This document shows, one piece after another, positions 11,601 to 22,085 of a DNA stretch of 64,000 bases. A program made the position numbers and the translations under genes. Every line of letters starts with the position of its first letter. Positions within the stretch are counted from its first letter, which is position 1. Origin of the DNA: Hemibagrus wyckioides (taxonomy: Eukaryota > Chordata > Actinopteri > Siluriformes > Bagridae); contig NC_080716.1 in assembly GCF_019097595.1 (NCBI RefSeq), positions 32,319,901 through 32,383,900 on the forward strand. The letters are read 5' to 3'. The notes beneath the pieces were generated by a model. It had not been told where the DNA came from. It worked only from the letters and a program-made list of their open reading frames with translations, and did no database searches.

Positions 11601-13937
11601 TCTTGGATTGAATAAATACCACAAATCTGGATCTTTGTGGCACTCTGTCTCTGAACACTGCCCATATTTCACTCTCAAGTAGATGGCTTTGCCCCATTTG
11701 ATTAAATCTCTCTGGTATTGCTGGGTTTCTTTGTTAGGTTCAATATCAAGCTAAATACAGAAACATTCAGTCATTTTCAGCTTTACAAGAACTAATGACA
11801 AAGTGAAAAAAATCTTTTTAAATGTTACTTGATTGTATCATTTGCTAGAACTTAAATGTCCTTCAAGAGCCTCCAATTCCACTCAAAACTGTTATATAAT
11901 CAGTGAGTGTATGTATCATTACACCACAGCACTGGTGAATTATGGATTATGATTGGTCAGAAGGTGTTGATTAATTTTCTATAACAGTAGCTCACAGGTT
12001 TATATATTTTTGAACTTGTAACATGTAATATGTTGTTCTAATATTTAGTAACAGCTGTGACATCGCCGCCACCGCCCACATGCAGCCAAAAACACTCCTC
12101 ACATGTCTGCTGCTTGGGTGCTGACTGGGAAAGTGTCAGATCAGCATCCCTTGGGTTGTGGAGAGCAAAGAAGCACATGGCTGCAAGGTGGAGAAGCAGA
12201 AAAATGAAACATGGAGGACTGGGCCCACATACTCACTTCCTTCCTCTCCAGGGAAAACCAAATTTCTTATTATGTGCTATTGTTTGCTGAGCCTACTAAA
12301 AGGTGCTCAAGAGCAAAATCCTTTTGAGCTGTGGCCCATCTACCATGAAAGCCCTGACAGAATTTCACCACTGGACCTACCAGCCTGGAGCCATCCCTTA
12401 GGCACAGATGGATACCTTGCACAAACAGCTAGATCTGTGTTTCAGCACCCCAAAAGAGTTCCTTGAGTGTGCCTTGGCACCTCTGGAAATTGGCAGAGGA
12501 AAGCACACCAAAATGTTACACTGCCCTAATCTGTACCACCATGGAGAGCGGAGGCACAATGATGGCTGCACCACCATGGACCCGTCCAAGATGAGCCCAT
12601 GCCAACCAAACCAGACCCTCCAGCCCTACAATGAGCTGGGTGGCCGGTCATACTGTTCATATCTCTACCACACCCAACGCACGTACCATCTCTGTCAAGG
12701 TGAACAGCAGACGAGTCTCAGCCCTCGTAAACTCCAGGAGCACAGTGATCCTGGCCCATCCAGCCAAGAAGATGTGGATTCTCTTAGTCTCTTGCATAGC
12801 AATGTTTGTGAGCTCCACACTGCCTAGGGCAGGCTCAAGAACCAAGCTGTAGAATGGCCACTCCTTGTTAGACTAATCACAAAACTTCCAGTTCTGCTGC
12901 ACCTGGGGTCAGACTAACCAGGCTTTTACATGACCCCCGCCACCAGGTCATGCTGCTGATGAAAACCACCAACCACTCATGTGCAGCGAGTCTGCATGGC
13001 CCAAAATGAAGGTATATGCCTTCTTTGGGTTCGGGATCTCCAACTAGTGCTTACCGGTTCCGCTGTTGTCCTAACCTGATTTCAACCTCGCCTCCATGAT
13101 CCACACTGATGCCACCAATCCAAAAGACTTTATTGCAAGCCCTTGCAATAAAGAGGGCCATTGAAGCACACTGTTGAAGCACTCTGCCACCTTGCAGGCC
13201 TGCACTTAACTCTAGTGACCGACTATGTTCCTTTGCAATGGATGGCCAGGGCCAAGGACACCGACGGCAGGATAACCTGAGCATTTCTTTCATTGCAGAA
13301 CTGCTGCTCAGTTGCTGAAAGGACAGCACTAGTTCAGCACCACCAATGTTGTGGACAGCCAAGAAGCACATGACAAGGTGGCAAAAAAACAACAACCAAT
13401 CAGAACAGTGGCTCCAGCTCTCCACAATCCTGGAGACAGAGAGTCTTGTGAGGTGTGGTGCTCCCAGGGAGGTAAGGGGTCATTAGGTGCTGAAACTAAC
13501 GTGTTTGTTTCTGTTTCCCAGAACCACCAGAGGAAACAGAATACAACACTCCCTGAAACTGTTGCACCCCACCAGCCTCCTGGGTCTTGGCTAGTCACCG
13601 CTCCACACCACTGCAGACCAAGCAAAATTTTATCTTCCGTCACCTGCACTAAGCTTTATCCTGCACTTTTTGCACATTTTTATTGTTTTTATTTGCTCAT
13701 GTTTTATCCTAAGAGGATAAAAATGATGAAAGGTTTTTCTTTAATAATAAAAATAATCATTGTTAAATTGCTGTTAAATTGTCTGTAATTTCACAGGTCG
13801 CTCTCATGTAATGATTGTGTATACATTACTGTCATGTATCTGTCAGGAAATAGCCATGGTGTCTGGGTCTCGATGCAGACGGTCCATTTGAAGGGTGTAC
13901 AATTGTTAACAGTTATTTGTCCTCCTAGGAAACCCAT
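2418..13937 (-). CDS. SecA-like multidomain protein, copy 1 (9 exons, 2307 aa)
   Basis: Exons on the minus strand are 13937-13830, 11750-11498, 11294-11044, 10962-5681, 5593-5395, 4748-4549, 3247-2984, 2900-2794 and 2677-2418. They sum to 6924 nt, exactly 2308 codons including the stop. Every junction has GT..AG and the same phase as copy 2. Seen domains are a six-Cys N-terminus (1-121), a coiled coil (122-204), a SecA-type motor with Walker A GTGEGKS (534-540), DEVD (646-649), GRGTDI (from 1104) and GRTGRKG, a hydrophobic module (about 1479-1577), a Cys box (C2000), and a QHIPP...DHRR module (2112-2172). SecA is the bacterial preprotein-translocation ATPase. What this animal relative does is unknown, and no mitochondrial or plastid targeting is evident. 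The start is the ATG one base after a strong acceptor, matching copy 2. Introns hold a gypsy relic, SINEs and a LINE relic. Confidence 0.9.
2794..2900 (-). CDS. Copy 1 exon 8
   Basis: 107 nt, exactly the size of exon 8 in copy 2, phase 2 in and 1 out. Shared pattern SGD.EK.LK.S...AHP.CS..IR. It continues the helical part after DHRR. Confidence 0.8.
2984..3247 (-). CDS. Copy 1 exon 7: QHIPP/DHRR module
   Basis: 264 nt, phase 2 to 2. It carries VEAQHIPPK (Q2112) and LYTDHRRALSS (D2169, H2170). Copy 2 has Asp in place of Gln before HIPP. The pattern recalls His/Asp metal-nuclease-like modules of polymorphic toxins, as inference only. The acceptor has a poor pyrimidine tract and the donor is GTCAGA. 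Confidence 0.75.
3640..4100 (+). mobile_element. Degenerate LINE 3' end in copy 1 intron 6
   Basis: Plus-strand remnants of the C-terminal reverse-transcriptase tail of a Jockey-group LINE (IQN.A..., FSHTTPL, SLRSS-like patterns) in broken frames. Lies antisense inside the intron between exons 6 and 7. Confidence 0.5.
4549..4748 (-). CDS. Copy 1 exon 6
   Basis: 200 nt, same length and phases (0 in, 2 out) as copy 2. Shared pattern KP.KY..AV.IQNMFN.TN...FKI, then a basic helical stretch. No family recognised. Confidence 0.85.
4815..4945 (-). mobile_element. SINE fragment in copy 1 intron 5
   Basis: Minus-strand tRNA-like start (AGTGGTTCAGTGGTTAAGAA, about 4938-4919) and B-box-like GAGGGTTCAAGCCC, with the GTCAGCC body seen also at 16.2 kb. 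Confidence 0.5.
5065..5265 (+). mobile_element. SINE-like repeat in copy 1 intron 5
   Basis: GGGGGTACAGTGGCTTAGTA resembles a tRNA A-box region, followed by CACCTCCAGGACTGGGGG-type sequence common at the head of fish tRNA-derived repeats. Confidence 0.4.
5395..5593 (-). CDS. Copy 1 exon 5: Cys-box segment
   Basis: 199 nt, phase 2 in and 0 out, GTAAGA donor. It carries DGSRQTCLFHALIQ, with C2000 in a context like the catalytic Cys box of OTU-type peptidases (DG..C.F.A). No convincing partner His was identified, so the catalytic reading is tentative. Confidence 0.8.
5681..10962 (-). CDS. Copy 1 exon 4: giant SecA motor and membrane-module exon
   Basis: One uninterrupted 5282-nt exon of 1760 codons plus 2 nt, with an acceptor at 10964-10963 and a GTGAGC donor. 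It holds a helical N-terminal region (residues 205 to about 500), NBD1 (Walker A at 534, VLARRD Ib-like motif, DEVD at 646) and NBD2 (SGTLGG, GRGTDI, GRTGRKG). A TPR-like helical stretch, a hydrophobic module and a lysine-rich C-terminal part follow. It is 14 codons shorter than copy 2, with the differences in the C-terminal third. A 5.3 kb internal exon is rare in vertebrates and fits origin from an intronless bacterial-type gene. Confidence 0.95.
11044..11294 (-). CDS. Copy 1 exon 3: charged coiled coil
   Basis: 251 nt read phase 1 to 0, encoding a Glu/Arg/Gln-rich helix (EEEQRRRRDEEQRRQ...) typical of a coiled coil of about 60 residues, then HELHHQT. It is close to exon 3 of copy 2 and one codon shorter. 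The donor is the weak GTCATT, where copy 2 has GTAATG. Confidence 0.85.
11498..11750 (-). CDS. Copy 1 exon 2: cysteine-rich domain, second part
   Basis: 253 nt, the same length and phases (0 in, 1 out) as exon 2 of copy 2. The last 57 residues (from VKYG) align closely with copy 2 and keep cysteines 68, 73, 90, 106 and 117. The first 27 residues (LDIEPNKETQ...) share almost nothing with copy 2 although the length is identical. The motif DDPCFTI.ESGDH is shared. Confidence 0.85.
12060..13640 (+). mobile_element. Degraded gypsy-type LTR retrotransposon remnant
   Basis: Plus-strand fragments in several frames. The clearest is VSALVNSRSTVILAHP (about 12714-12761), like the ALVDSGS protease motif of fish gypsy elements. 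Sequence around 13340-13450 is also retroelement-like. No LTRs identified, many stops; it lies antisense in copy 1 intron 1. Family assignment is moderate only. Confidence 0.4.
13830..13937 (-). CDS. Copy 1 exon 1: start codon and first part of six-Cys domain
   Basis: 36 codons beginning MGFLGG, ending phase 0 at a GTAATG donor. The ATG lies one base after a good acceptor (pyrimidine tract then CAG at 13941-13939), so a 5' untranslated or leader exon must lie further up the minus strand. Copy 2 has the same arrangement. C21 and the GG..TV.N...KWTVCIE pattern are conserved; C13 is specific to this copy. I do not recognise the domain family. Confidence 0.8.
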
Positions 13938-13938
13938 T

Positions 13939-14505
13939 CTGAAACAGAAGATTAGGGATGGAAGAGGGATTTGTAGTTTCACTCATGATGTGTGTGTTTT
14001 GATACAGCCTCACTTTCGGTTTGTTGGCTTTGCCAACAGATTCATTGAGCCATTGTGGTCATTTACATTTACATCATTTGCTTTCAGTCTCCATCAATGA
14101 ATACATTCATCCTGGTTCACTAGGTTACAAACTAAAGAATTATCATCAGTCTAAATCTCTTTCCTGGGAGGAAATACAACAAGAAGAGCATACAAAAAAG
14201 AGGCAAACAGATTTTTGTAATGTTTTCATGGTTTCAATTAGTCATGATTAGATAAGGTTTGAAGGAGCAGGTTGTAGATTTGTAGGTTGAACTCATATCA
14301 ACCCAGGAAAGTTTTGCTTCTAGATTATGGACACATGGTTCAAAAGTGACCATAAATGTACTATACACTCCTCAATTCCTATAGGATTTTCTCATTTATC
14401 ATGTTAGCATATTATTTTTACATTTATCTTAATGTTTTTTACACTGTATTGTATCTGGCCATAAACAAACATGCAATTTAAAAAAATCATTCTACTATAT
14501 AATAA

Positions 14506-14536
<31 letters not shown>

Positions 14537-15146
14537 AATCCCAGTGGTGTGAACCACACACAAGTGCTTTTAATGATCTATATTTAGAGCTTAGATATTT
14601 GTTTACATTTCCTTAGTAAGCCACCACAGTGCATGTTTCATAGGTGTGGTGCACAGACGTACCAGCTATTGTGCTAAGTTTTTAAGCCTGAATGAAAGCA
14701 GGGCAGGTTCAGAATGTGGCGAGATACAAAGGTAAACATACATCACAGGCCTTGACTATAATTATTCATCTACTTGTAAATGTTCATCATAAAAGTATTA
14801 TTTAAAGTTTGCAGAAATGGAGTCAGCACATTATAGCTAGTCTTTAAAAACAATGAGCACAGGTAAATATTTGGGTTAATGTCCGAATGCTAATCATGCT
14901 AAGTAAAAGAATGAGGTCGTATAAAGGGTCAAATTGAAATCACACTATTGTAATTTAGGTAGCAAATTACTTCTGCTGTTATTTCTAAATGACAACATAC
15001 TAATTTGCTAGAAACCTCAGCTTGTAACTCTTGTTAACTTTTACAGAGGTTTCATGTAGGTTCACAGGGTAAACCCTCTTGTGTAATATAAGGTAGAGGT
15101 TACAAGATATGTGTTTAATAAATTATTGTAGAGTTCATAAACTCAC
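13939..15146. other. Presumed first intron or 5' flank of copy 1
   Basis: AT-rich, with a (TAA)n run at about 14500-14540. No gene or nameable repeat seen. Confidence 0.35.
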
Positions 15147-15217
15147 CTTGTGTCTGTTCACAGCCGACACTGAAGTCTGAAGCAGACAATGAGCATCAGA
15201 AAGAAAACTGCTGTCAT
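15147..15217 (-). other. Candidate 5' leader exon of copy 1 with a 19-codon hydrophobic ORF
   Basis: On the minus strand an ATG at 15217 opens a 19-residue frame (MTAVFFLMLIVCFRLQCRL) ending in TGA at 15160-15158. Eleven bases later there is a perfect AAG/GTGAGT donor (exon end 15147). The next acceptor is directly before the copy 1 ATG (13938). The hydrophobic frame is in phase with the main ORF across this junction and only the TGA separates them. It could be a signal-peptide remnant, an upstream ORF or chance. No counterpart was found near copy 2. Confidence 0.3.
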
Positions 15218-15287
15218 TCTGCAGTGGCTGGACCGGTTATGTGGGAACGTGGAGTGGGAACGTGATGAGTGCACAGTAGGTGTAGTT

Positions 15288-15312
15288 ACACACACACACA
15301 CACACACACACA
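15288..15312. repeat. (CA)n microsatellite
   Basis: About 12 CA repeats next to the candidate leader exon. Confidence 0.9.
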
Positions 15313-16224
15313 TTAGAGTCAGCAGGAGAGATAAATAAACCAAAAGGCTTTACTATAAACACTTTAAAGTACAATAATATGCAAACTAAAACCCGGCCAC
15401 ACTAAAATAAAAATACAATAAGCTTTACACTGTGGAGTAGCACCATGAATACTGCTGACTTGTGATCATGCAGTGTTTGTATTTACATCATACACTTAAA
15501 GCAGTTAATCTTTTTAGTGTCTTTAATAATAAAAATTATTATTACAAAATGTTTACCACTTTTTCTAATAATCTTATAAACCAAGATTTAGAATGTGTGT
15601 GTGTGTGTGCGTGATAAAATAATTGTTTGCTCATCAATAATAATATGCAGAATTCAGTCATCAGATCATTTATGTAATAAGTAAACATTACTTATGGGTT
15701 AGTAATATTTTCATCTTTATTTTTATGATCTCAGTTTTGTAGCTGGCACCTTCAGAAGAGATGTGTTTATAGGTACAACATGAAAAAAAAACACCTGCAG
15801 TGTTTTGTATACATTTTTATGGCCCTTGAACTTTTTTCACAGTTTATAGTGTTATAACCTGGCACTGAAAACTCAAGATTTAGATTTTCTGCCTGCTCCT
15901 TAAAGTAATAAACTAGGTTGTTGTTGTGCTTTGGCTGGGGTCGTCACAATGGACCATCTGGTTCACATGTTTGATTTGCCACAAGATTTACACCAGATGC
16001 AACCCTCCCATTTGCCTGGGTTTGTGACTGGCACTGGGACCCACATTTAAGAAACTAAATTAAATAACCTTGATTAAAAATAAGAATAATCTGACAAATA
16101 GACTATTTAAATTGACTTAATCGGCCAATCAGTCACAATGTAAACCTACCTAATGTGTAATTGCTTGTGTCTCCAAAACAGCTCTGACTGTGAGGCATGG
16201 ATTCCACAAAACCTCTAAAGGTGT

Positions 16225-18505
16225 GCTGTGGGATCTGGCACCAATATGTCAGCAGCAGATACTTTAAGTCCTGGGTAATTGACCAGAAGATCACGGTTCA
16301 AGCCCCAGCACTGCCAAGCTGCCACCGTTGAGCCCTTGAGCAAGACCCCCAACCCACTCTGCTCCAGGGGTGCTGTATTATGGCTGACCCCGCACTCTGC
16401 TCCAGGGGTGCTACATCATGGCTGACCCTGCGCTCTGCTCCAGGGGCACTGTATTATGGCTGACCCTGCACTCTGCTCCAGGGGTGCTACATCATGGCTG
16501 ACCCTGCGCTCTGCTCCAGGGGCACTGTATTATGGCTGACCCTGCACTCTGCTCCAGGGGTGCTACATCATGGCTGACCCTGCACTCTGCTCCAGGGGTG
16601 CTACATCATGGCTGACCCTGCGCTCTGCTCCAGGGGCACTGTATTATGGCTGACCCTGCACTCTGCTCCAGGGGTGCTACATCATGGCTGACCCTGCACT
16701 CTGCTCCATGAGTGCTACATCATGGCTGACCCTGCACTCTGCTCCATGAGTGCTACATCATGGCTGACCCTGCACTCTGCTCCAGGGGCACTGTATCATG
16801 GCTGACCCTGCACTCTGCTCCATGAGTGCTACATCATGGCTGACCCTGTGCTCTGCTCCATGGGTGCTACATCATGGCTGACCCTGCGCTCTGCTCCAGG
16901 GGCACTGTATCATGGCTGACCCTGCACTCTGCTCCATGAGTGCTACATCATGGCTGACCCTGCGCTCTGCTCCAGGGGCACTGTATCATGGCTGACCCTG
17001 CACTCTGCTCCATGAGTGCTACATCATGGCTGACCCTGCACTCTGCTCCAGGGGTGCTACATCATGGCTGACCCTGCACTCTGCTCCATGAGTGCTACAT
17101 CATGGCTGACCCTGCACTCTGCTCCAGGGGTGCTACATCATGGCTGACCCTGCACTCTGCTCCATGAGTGCTACATCATGGCTGACCCTGCGCTCTGCTC
17201 CAGGGGTGCTACATCATGGCTGACCCTGCGCTCTGCTCCAGGGGCACTGTATCATGGCTGACCCTGCACTCTGCTCCATGAGTGCTACATCATGGCTGAC
17301 CCTGCGCTCTGCTCCAGGGGCACTGTATCATGGCTGACCCTGCACTCTGCTCCATGAGTGCTACATCATGGCTGACCCTGCACTCTGCTCCAGGGGTGCT
17401 ACATCATGGCTGACCCTGCACTCTGCTCCATGAGTGCTACATCATGGCTGACCCTGCACTCTGCTCCAGGGGTGCTACATCATGGCTGACCCTGCGCTCT
17501 GCTCCAGGGGCACTGTATTATGGCTGACCCTGCACTCTGCTCCAGGGGTGCTACATCATGGCTGACCCTGCACTCTGCTCCATGAGTGCTACATCATGGC
17601 TGACCCTGCACTCTGCTCCAGGGGTGCTACATCATGGCTGACCCTGCGCTCTGCTCCAGGGGCACTGTATCATGGCTGACCCTGCACTCTGCTCCATGAG
17701 TGCTACATCATGGCTGACCCTGCGCTCTGCTCCATGGGTGCTACATCATGGCTGACCCTGCACTCTGCTCCAGGGGTGCTGTATTATGGCTGTCCCTGCG
17801 CTCTGCTCCAGGGGTGCTGTATTATGGCTGTCCCTGCGCTCTGCTCCAGGGGTGCTACATCATGGCTGACCCTGCACTCTGCTCCAGGGGTGCTACATCA
17901 TGGCTGACCCTGAACTCTGCTCCAGGGGTGCTACATCATGGCTGACCCTGCACTCTGCTCCAGGGGTGCTACATCATGGCTGACCCTGCACTCTGCTCCA
18001 GGGGTGCTACATCATGGCTGACCCTGCACTCTGCTCCAGGGGTGCTACAACATGGCTGACCCTGCACTCTGCTCCAGGGGTGCTACAACATGGCTGACCC
18101 TGCACTCTGCTCCAGGGGTGCTGTATTATGGCTGACCCTGCACTCTGCTCCAGGGGTGCTACAACATGGCTGACCCTGCACTCTACTCCAGGGGTGCTAC
18201 ATCATGGCTGACCCTGCACTCTGCTCCAGGGGTGCTGTATTATGGCTGACCCTGCACTCTGCTCCAGGGGTGCTGTATTATGGCTGACCCTGCACTCTGC
18301 TCCAGGGGTGCTACAACATGGCTGACCCTGCACTCTGCTCCAGGGGTGCTGTATTATGGCTGACCCTGCACTCTGCTCCAGGGGTGCTACAACATGGCTG
18401 ACCCTGCACTCTGCTCCAGGGGTGCTACAACATGGCTGACCCTAGGGTTCCAGAATTTCACTGTGCAGTAATGTATATGTGACGAATAAACACAACTTCA
18501 TTTAA
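16225..18505 (+). mobile_element. SINE split open by an internal minisatellite
   Basis: The left part (about 16250-16360) has a B-box-like GATCACGGTTCAAGCCCC and the body CCCTTGAGCAAGACCCCC. The right part (18432-18505) has the usual SINE tail, AATTTCACTGTGCAGTAATG then GTGACGAATAAA. The 38-bp units between them are copies of the SINE body, so the array grew inside the element. Confidence 0.65.
16360..18440. repeat. 38-bp minisatellite, about 54 copies
   Basis: Unit: CTGACCCTGCACTCTGCTCC followed by AGGGGTGCTACATCATGG. Variants include GGGGCACTGTATTATGG, ATGAGTGCTACATCATGG and GGGGTGCTACAACATGG, arranged in runs that imply higher-order duplication. The period is not divisible by three, so the open frames are artefacts of the repeat. 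Confidence 0.95.
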
Positions 18506-18640
18506 GTTGTAAGATGGAGCCTCCACAGATTGGACTTGTTTGTCCAGCAAATCCCACAGATGCTCAGTGAGTTTGAGGTGTTCATCCCTTTGGTAGGTAC
18601 TAACCACTAAACACCCCTCAAGACTTGACATTTTGGAGAT
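18505..18640 (-). mobile_element. Tc1-like transposon relic, left arm
   Basis: GTTGTAAGATGGAGCCTCCA and GGACTTGTTTGTCCAGCA are the reverse complement of sequence at 19825-19890. The fragment is the C-terminal transposase part of a common fish Tc1-like family. Confidence 0.5.
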
Positions 18641-19394
18641 GCCCTGAACCAGTCATCTAGGTGAATTTTGATGTAGTGTCATATAGTGATAAACATCATG
18701 AACAAGGCTGGGCTCAAAAAGATTTGGAAAAGTGGTGAAGCTCCCAAGCTGAGGCCAACAAAAGATTTATATGGATTTATATATATTATATATATATTAT
18801 ATTTAGACTTAAATGGGAAAGCCAAGAGAAATAGTAGGAATTCAAAGTAAAGTACTAGCCGAAGGAGAAAATGTACCACTTGTGGTAGTGAAGGGGACTG
18901 ATCCAAGCTTACCAGGGAGAACCTGGCTGGAAGAATTCTGTAATGGAGTGAAATTAAACTTAATAGTTTCTAATTCAGGTTGATTCTAAATGAATGGAGG
19001 CCTTCATTGTCACAAATACCACTTCACAGTTAACCGTTAAAAAATTGAGGATGTGCTTTAGCACCCATGGCTTGCCTAAAGTGCTAGTGTCAGACACTGG
19101 AATGTGTTCCACAAGAGATAAATGCTTTTAAAATAAAGATTAAAGCTTTTAACAGACAAAAGCTTAACAACATGGATATAAAGTAATGTCAAATGAGGCC
19201 ACAAGGTGGCACTAAAATTTAATTTGTGTACAGAAGAAAAATAGTATTATGTATTGGAACTAATTACCAGTTTTATTTTGCCATATAGAAATCCCTATGC
19301 ACCCTGGTTTTCGGATTTTCTTTGCTAATCTGGCTATCCTGTGGTTATCACCATTTTCAGACTATTCTACACCCCTGATATACATAAGCAGTAT

Positions 19395-19530
19395 ACCAGA
19401 AATTAGATTAGATTGGATTAGATTCTACTTTAGTATCATTGCGCATTCATACAAGGCAACGAAATGCAGTTAGCATCTAACCAGAAGTGTGAAGCAGAAG
19501 TGAAGTATAAAAATATGTACAGATATACGG
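19395..19530 (-). mobile_element. LINE 3' tail fragment
   Basis: Contains AAGGCAACGAAATGCAGTTA and TAACCAGAAGTG, a frequent fish LINE end, followed by low-complexity AGATTAGATTGGATTAG. Confidence 0.45.
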
Positions 19531-19779
19531 ACAAGATAGTGCTAATACCTCATCAGGCAACCTTAAATTATTCTTTATATAATCAAACCATGATTGAAAC
19601 TTTTCTAGAACTTGGATTGCTGTTTGGTCTTCATGATAATGCATGTTTAGGTATGTTCTCTAACACTTTCACACACCTAGATGTCAGGGTTCAGGACATC
19701 TCCAAAATGCCAGGTCTTGAGGGTTGTTCAATGGTTATTACCTACCAAAGTGATCCAATGAAGGAAACCAGTGAACTGG

Positions 19780-19910
19780 TGAACCGGAGTGATGAGCACC
19801 TAAAACTCACTGACACATGGGGAGTGAGCATCTGTGGGATGTGCTAGACAAACAAGTCCGATCTATGGAGGCTCCATCTCACAACTTACAGGACTTAAAG
19901 GATCATTATT
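19780..19910 (+). mobile_element. Tc1-like transposon relic, right arm
   Basis: Plus-strand stretch CATCTGTGGGATGTGCTAGA, then CAAGTCCGATCTATGGAGGC, inverted relative to 18505-18640. Confidence 0.5.
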
Positions 19911-20639
19911 AGGCAGGTAAGTTTAACGTTATGGCGTTATCTGCCAATTAACTCATTGTAATTTTTATTTTTTATGAAATTTAATTTAGTTTCTTAAATG
20001 TAGTTGCAGGCTGGGTTTCAGTGTATACTGTACATACAGTGTAAACAAACGTATCTATATATCTATATGTACATAAATTCCAGTGCTAGTGATGTATAGT
20101 TTTGTTTTGTTTCATAAAGAGAAGAGATTAAAAAAAAAAACAAAAAAGGTGTCGCTAACCTTGCATTGTTGTGGTAATTATTACAGCTTGTTTTTTTGTT
20201 TTTTTGTTCGTTCACAAACTATTGATCTTCCATCCCAGTATTTTGTGTGTAGAGCAGGAACACACCTGTAAACTAGCTAAAGCTACTTGTTTATATGCAC
20301 CAATGAGGGTTTGTTTAGTAATGAATATTACATTTTTGCTAGGTTTATAAAGAAAGAAACAAAAATTCTTTACTTGTGTAGGCTGAGACTCGATCATTTG
20401 GGTGGGCATAAACATCAGGAAAAAACACTGCTTATCTTCCTATTATGTATGTGTGTGTTATGAAGAGGACATGGGGGGAAACGGAAGTTTGGGGTGTGGT
20501 GGGTTTGTTCAGTACAATGCTAAAAATAGCTTTTTATGCTTTTTTTTAAAAACATGATACAGACTTGTAGTTTATTTTAAGTCAATCAGAAATATGTAGG
20601 AGTCGATGGAAAGTCTCTGATAGGGTAGAGAAACTTTAT

Positions 20640-20847
20640 CTCTCGCAGCACGTGTCCTTTGCGTGAACTCAAAACCGCATCGCGCATGCGCAAACTCTCA
20701 GTATGGTCTTGATGTGTGACACGGATTACGGAAGTTTCCACAGGGGCTAAAAACTTTTCTTTTGTTTTTTTTTGTTTTCTTAAAGATTTTTAATAGCCGG
20801 AGTTTTATTTTTCTGCGGGAGACAGACTTCATACTGCAGTGAATTTT
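20640..20847 (+). promoter_or_regulatory. Candidate copy 2 promoter and non-coding first exon
   Basis: A locally CpG-rich patch in AT-rich surroundings. It holds an E-box CACGTG (20649-20654) and a perfect NRF1-type palindrome GCGCATGCGCA (20682-20692). Downstream sequence leads to a consensus donor GTAAGT (intron begins 20848). The next fitting acceptor is the one directly before the copy 2 ATG (25147). No TATA box is evident, as usual for NRF1 promoters. Transcription from here is inferred. Confidence 0.4.
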
Positions 20848-20857
20848 GTAAGTCACC

Positions 20858-20858
<1 letters not shown>

Positions 20859-20902
<44 letters not shown>
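20859..20902. repeat. (TG)n microsatellite
   Basis: About 20 uninterrupted TG units just after the candidate donor site. Confidence 0.9.
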
Positions 20903-20908
<6 letters not shown>

Positions 20909-21635
20909 AGTAAGTGTCATCAGAGTGAAAATGTAGGAGTGTACACAATGTTTGAATGGAAATTAAAACCTGACCGCTTTTATTCCCGGAATCCTGTTCA
21001 TTAGATTAATTTATTGTTAATAACATTTCCTCATTATTGTTTCTTTAATATAAAAAGGCACTTAACATACCATTAGTGTGTCTTTTTACCTAACTTTATT
21101 TATGCACCTTTCTGTACCTTCTTTTCTGGAAGTCACTGTACAGACACATTTTCAGATAGAGGATACCTATGAAAATACATTTTTGAGGGTTCCACCTCAG
21201 CCAGGAAAGTTCTAGTTATTCCCCTGGGAATGTTTTATACAGTTCCTGATGACATTATTAGGGCCCGAGCACCGAAGGAGCAAGGCCAGAGGCCAGAGTC
21301 CTTGCCCCGTAGGTGTGGAAGCCCTATTGTTTTCGTTAGAATTTTAGATTGATTTATTTATTTTTTTTCCAAACTTTCGGGGGATTTTGGACCCCTTAAC
21401 GTCGGGCTCAGCCCTGGGCGTGGCACACACCCGTTACAGAGCCCCCTGGAACATCTTGCTGCATAGCTGATACACACTTGCACGTATCCATGTAGAACTT
21501 GGTCCACACTTAGATCTCACTGAACTGAACAACTTTCACACTGCATGTCATTAAGGCTAATCCACAGGAAGTGAGGTATTTTGAGTTGTTTGCAAAACGA
21601 ACCCAATGGAATTTGAAATACTCCTCCTAGGGAAT

Positions 21636-22085
21636 TGATACAACCGCCACCAAACCCAGGCTAATATGATCTCAAGACACTGATACAACCGCCACCAAAC
21701 CCAGGCTAATATGATCTCAAGATATTAATACAACCGCCACCAAACCCAGGCTAATATGATCTCAAGATATTAATACAACCGCCACCAAACCCAGGCTAAT
21801 ATGATCTCAAGACATTGATACAACCACCACCAAACCCAGGCTAATATGATCAACACATTGATACAACCGCCACCAAACCCAGGCTAATATGATCTCAAGA
21901 TATTATTATAACCGCCACCAAACCCAGGCTAATATGATCTCAAGATATTAATACAACCGCCACCAAACCCAGGCTAATATGATCTCAAGATATTATTATA
22001 ACCGCCACCAAACCCAGGCTAATATGATCTCAAGATATTATTATAACCGCCACCAAACCCAGGCTAATATGATCTCGACATTGAT
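21636..22085. repeat. 45-bp minisatellite, about 10 copies
   Basis: Unit starts TGATACAACCGCCACCAAAC and continues CCAGGCTAATATGATCTCAA. Units differ mainly at the GATATTAATA/GACATTGATA joint. Confidence 0.95.

Noticed and set aside
16360..18440. Open frames of 65 codons in the 38-bp array
   Set aside because: Period not divisible by three; the frames open by repetition and have no start or flanking gene structure.
21636..22085. CRISPR-like array
   Set aside because: Repeats are contiguous 45-bp units without unique spacers, in a eukaryotic genome.
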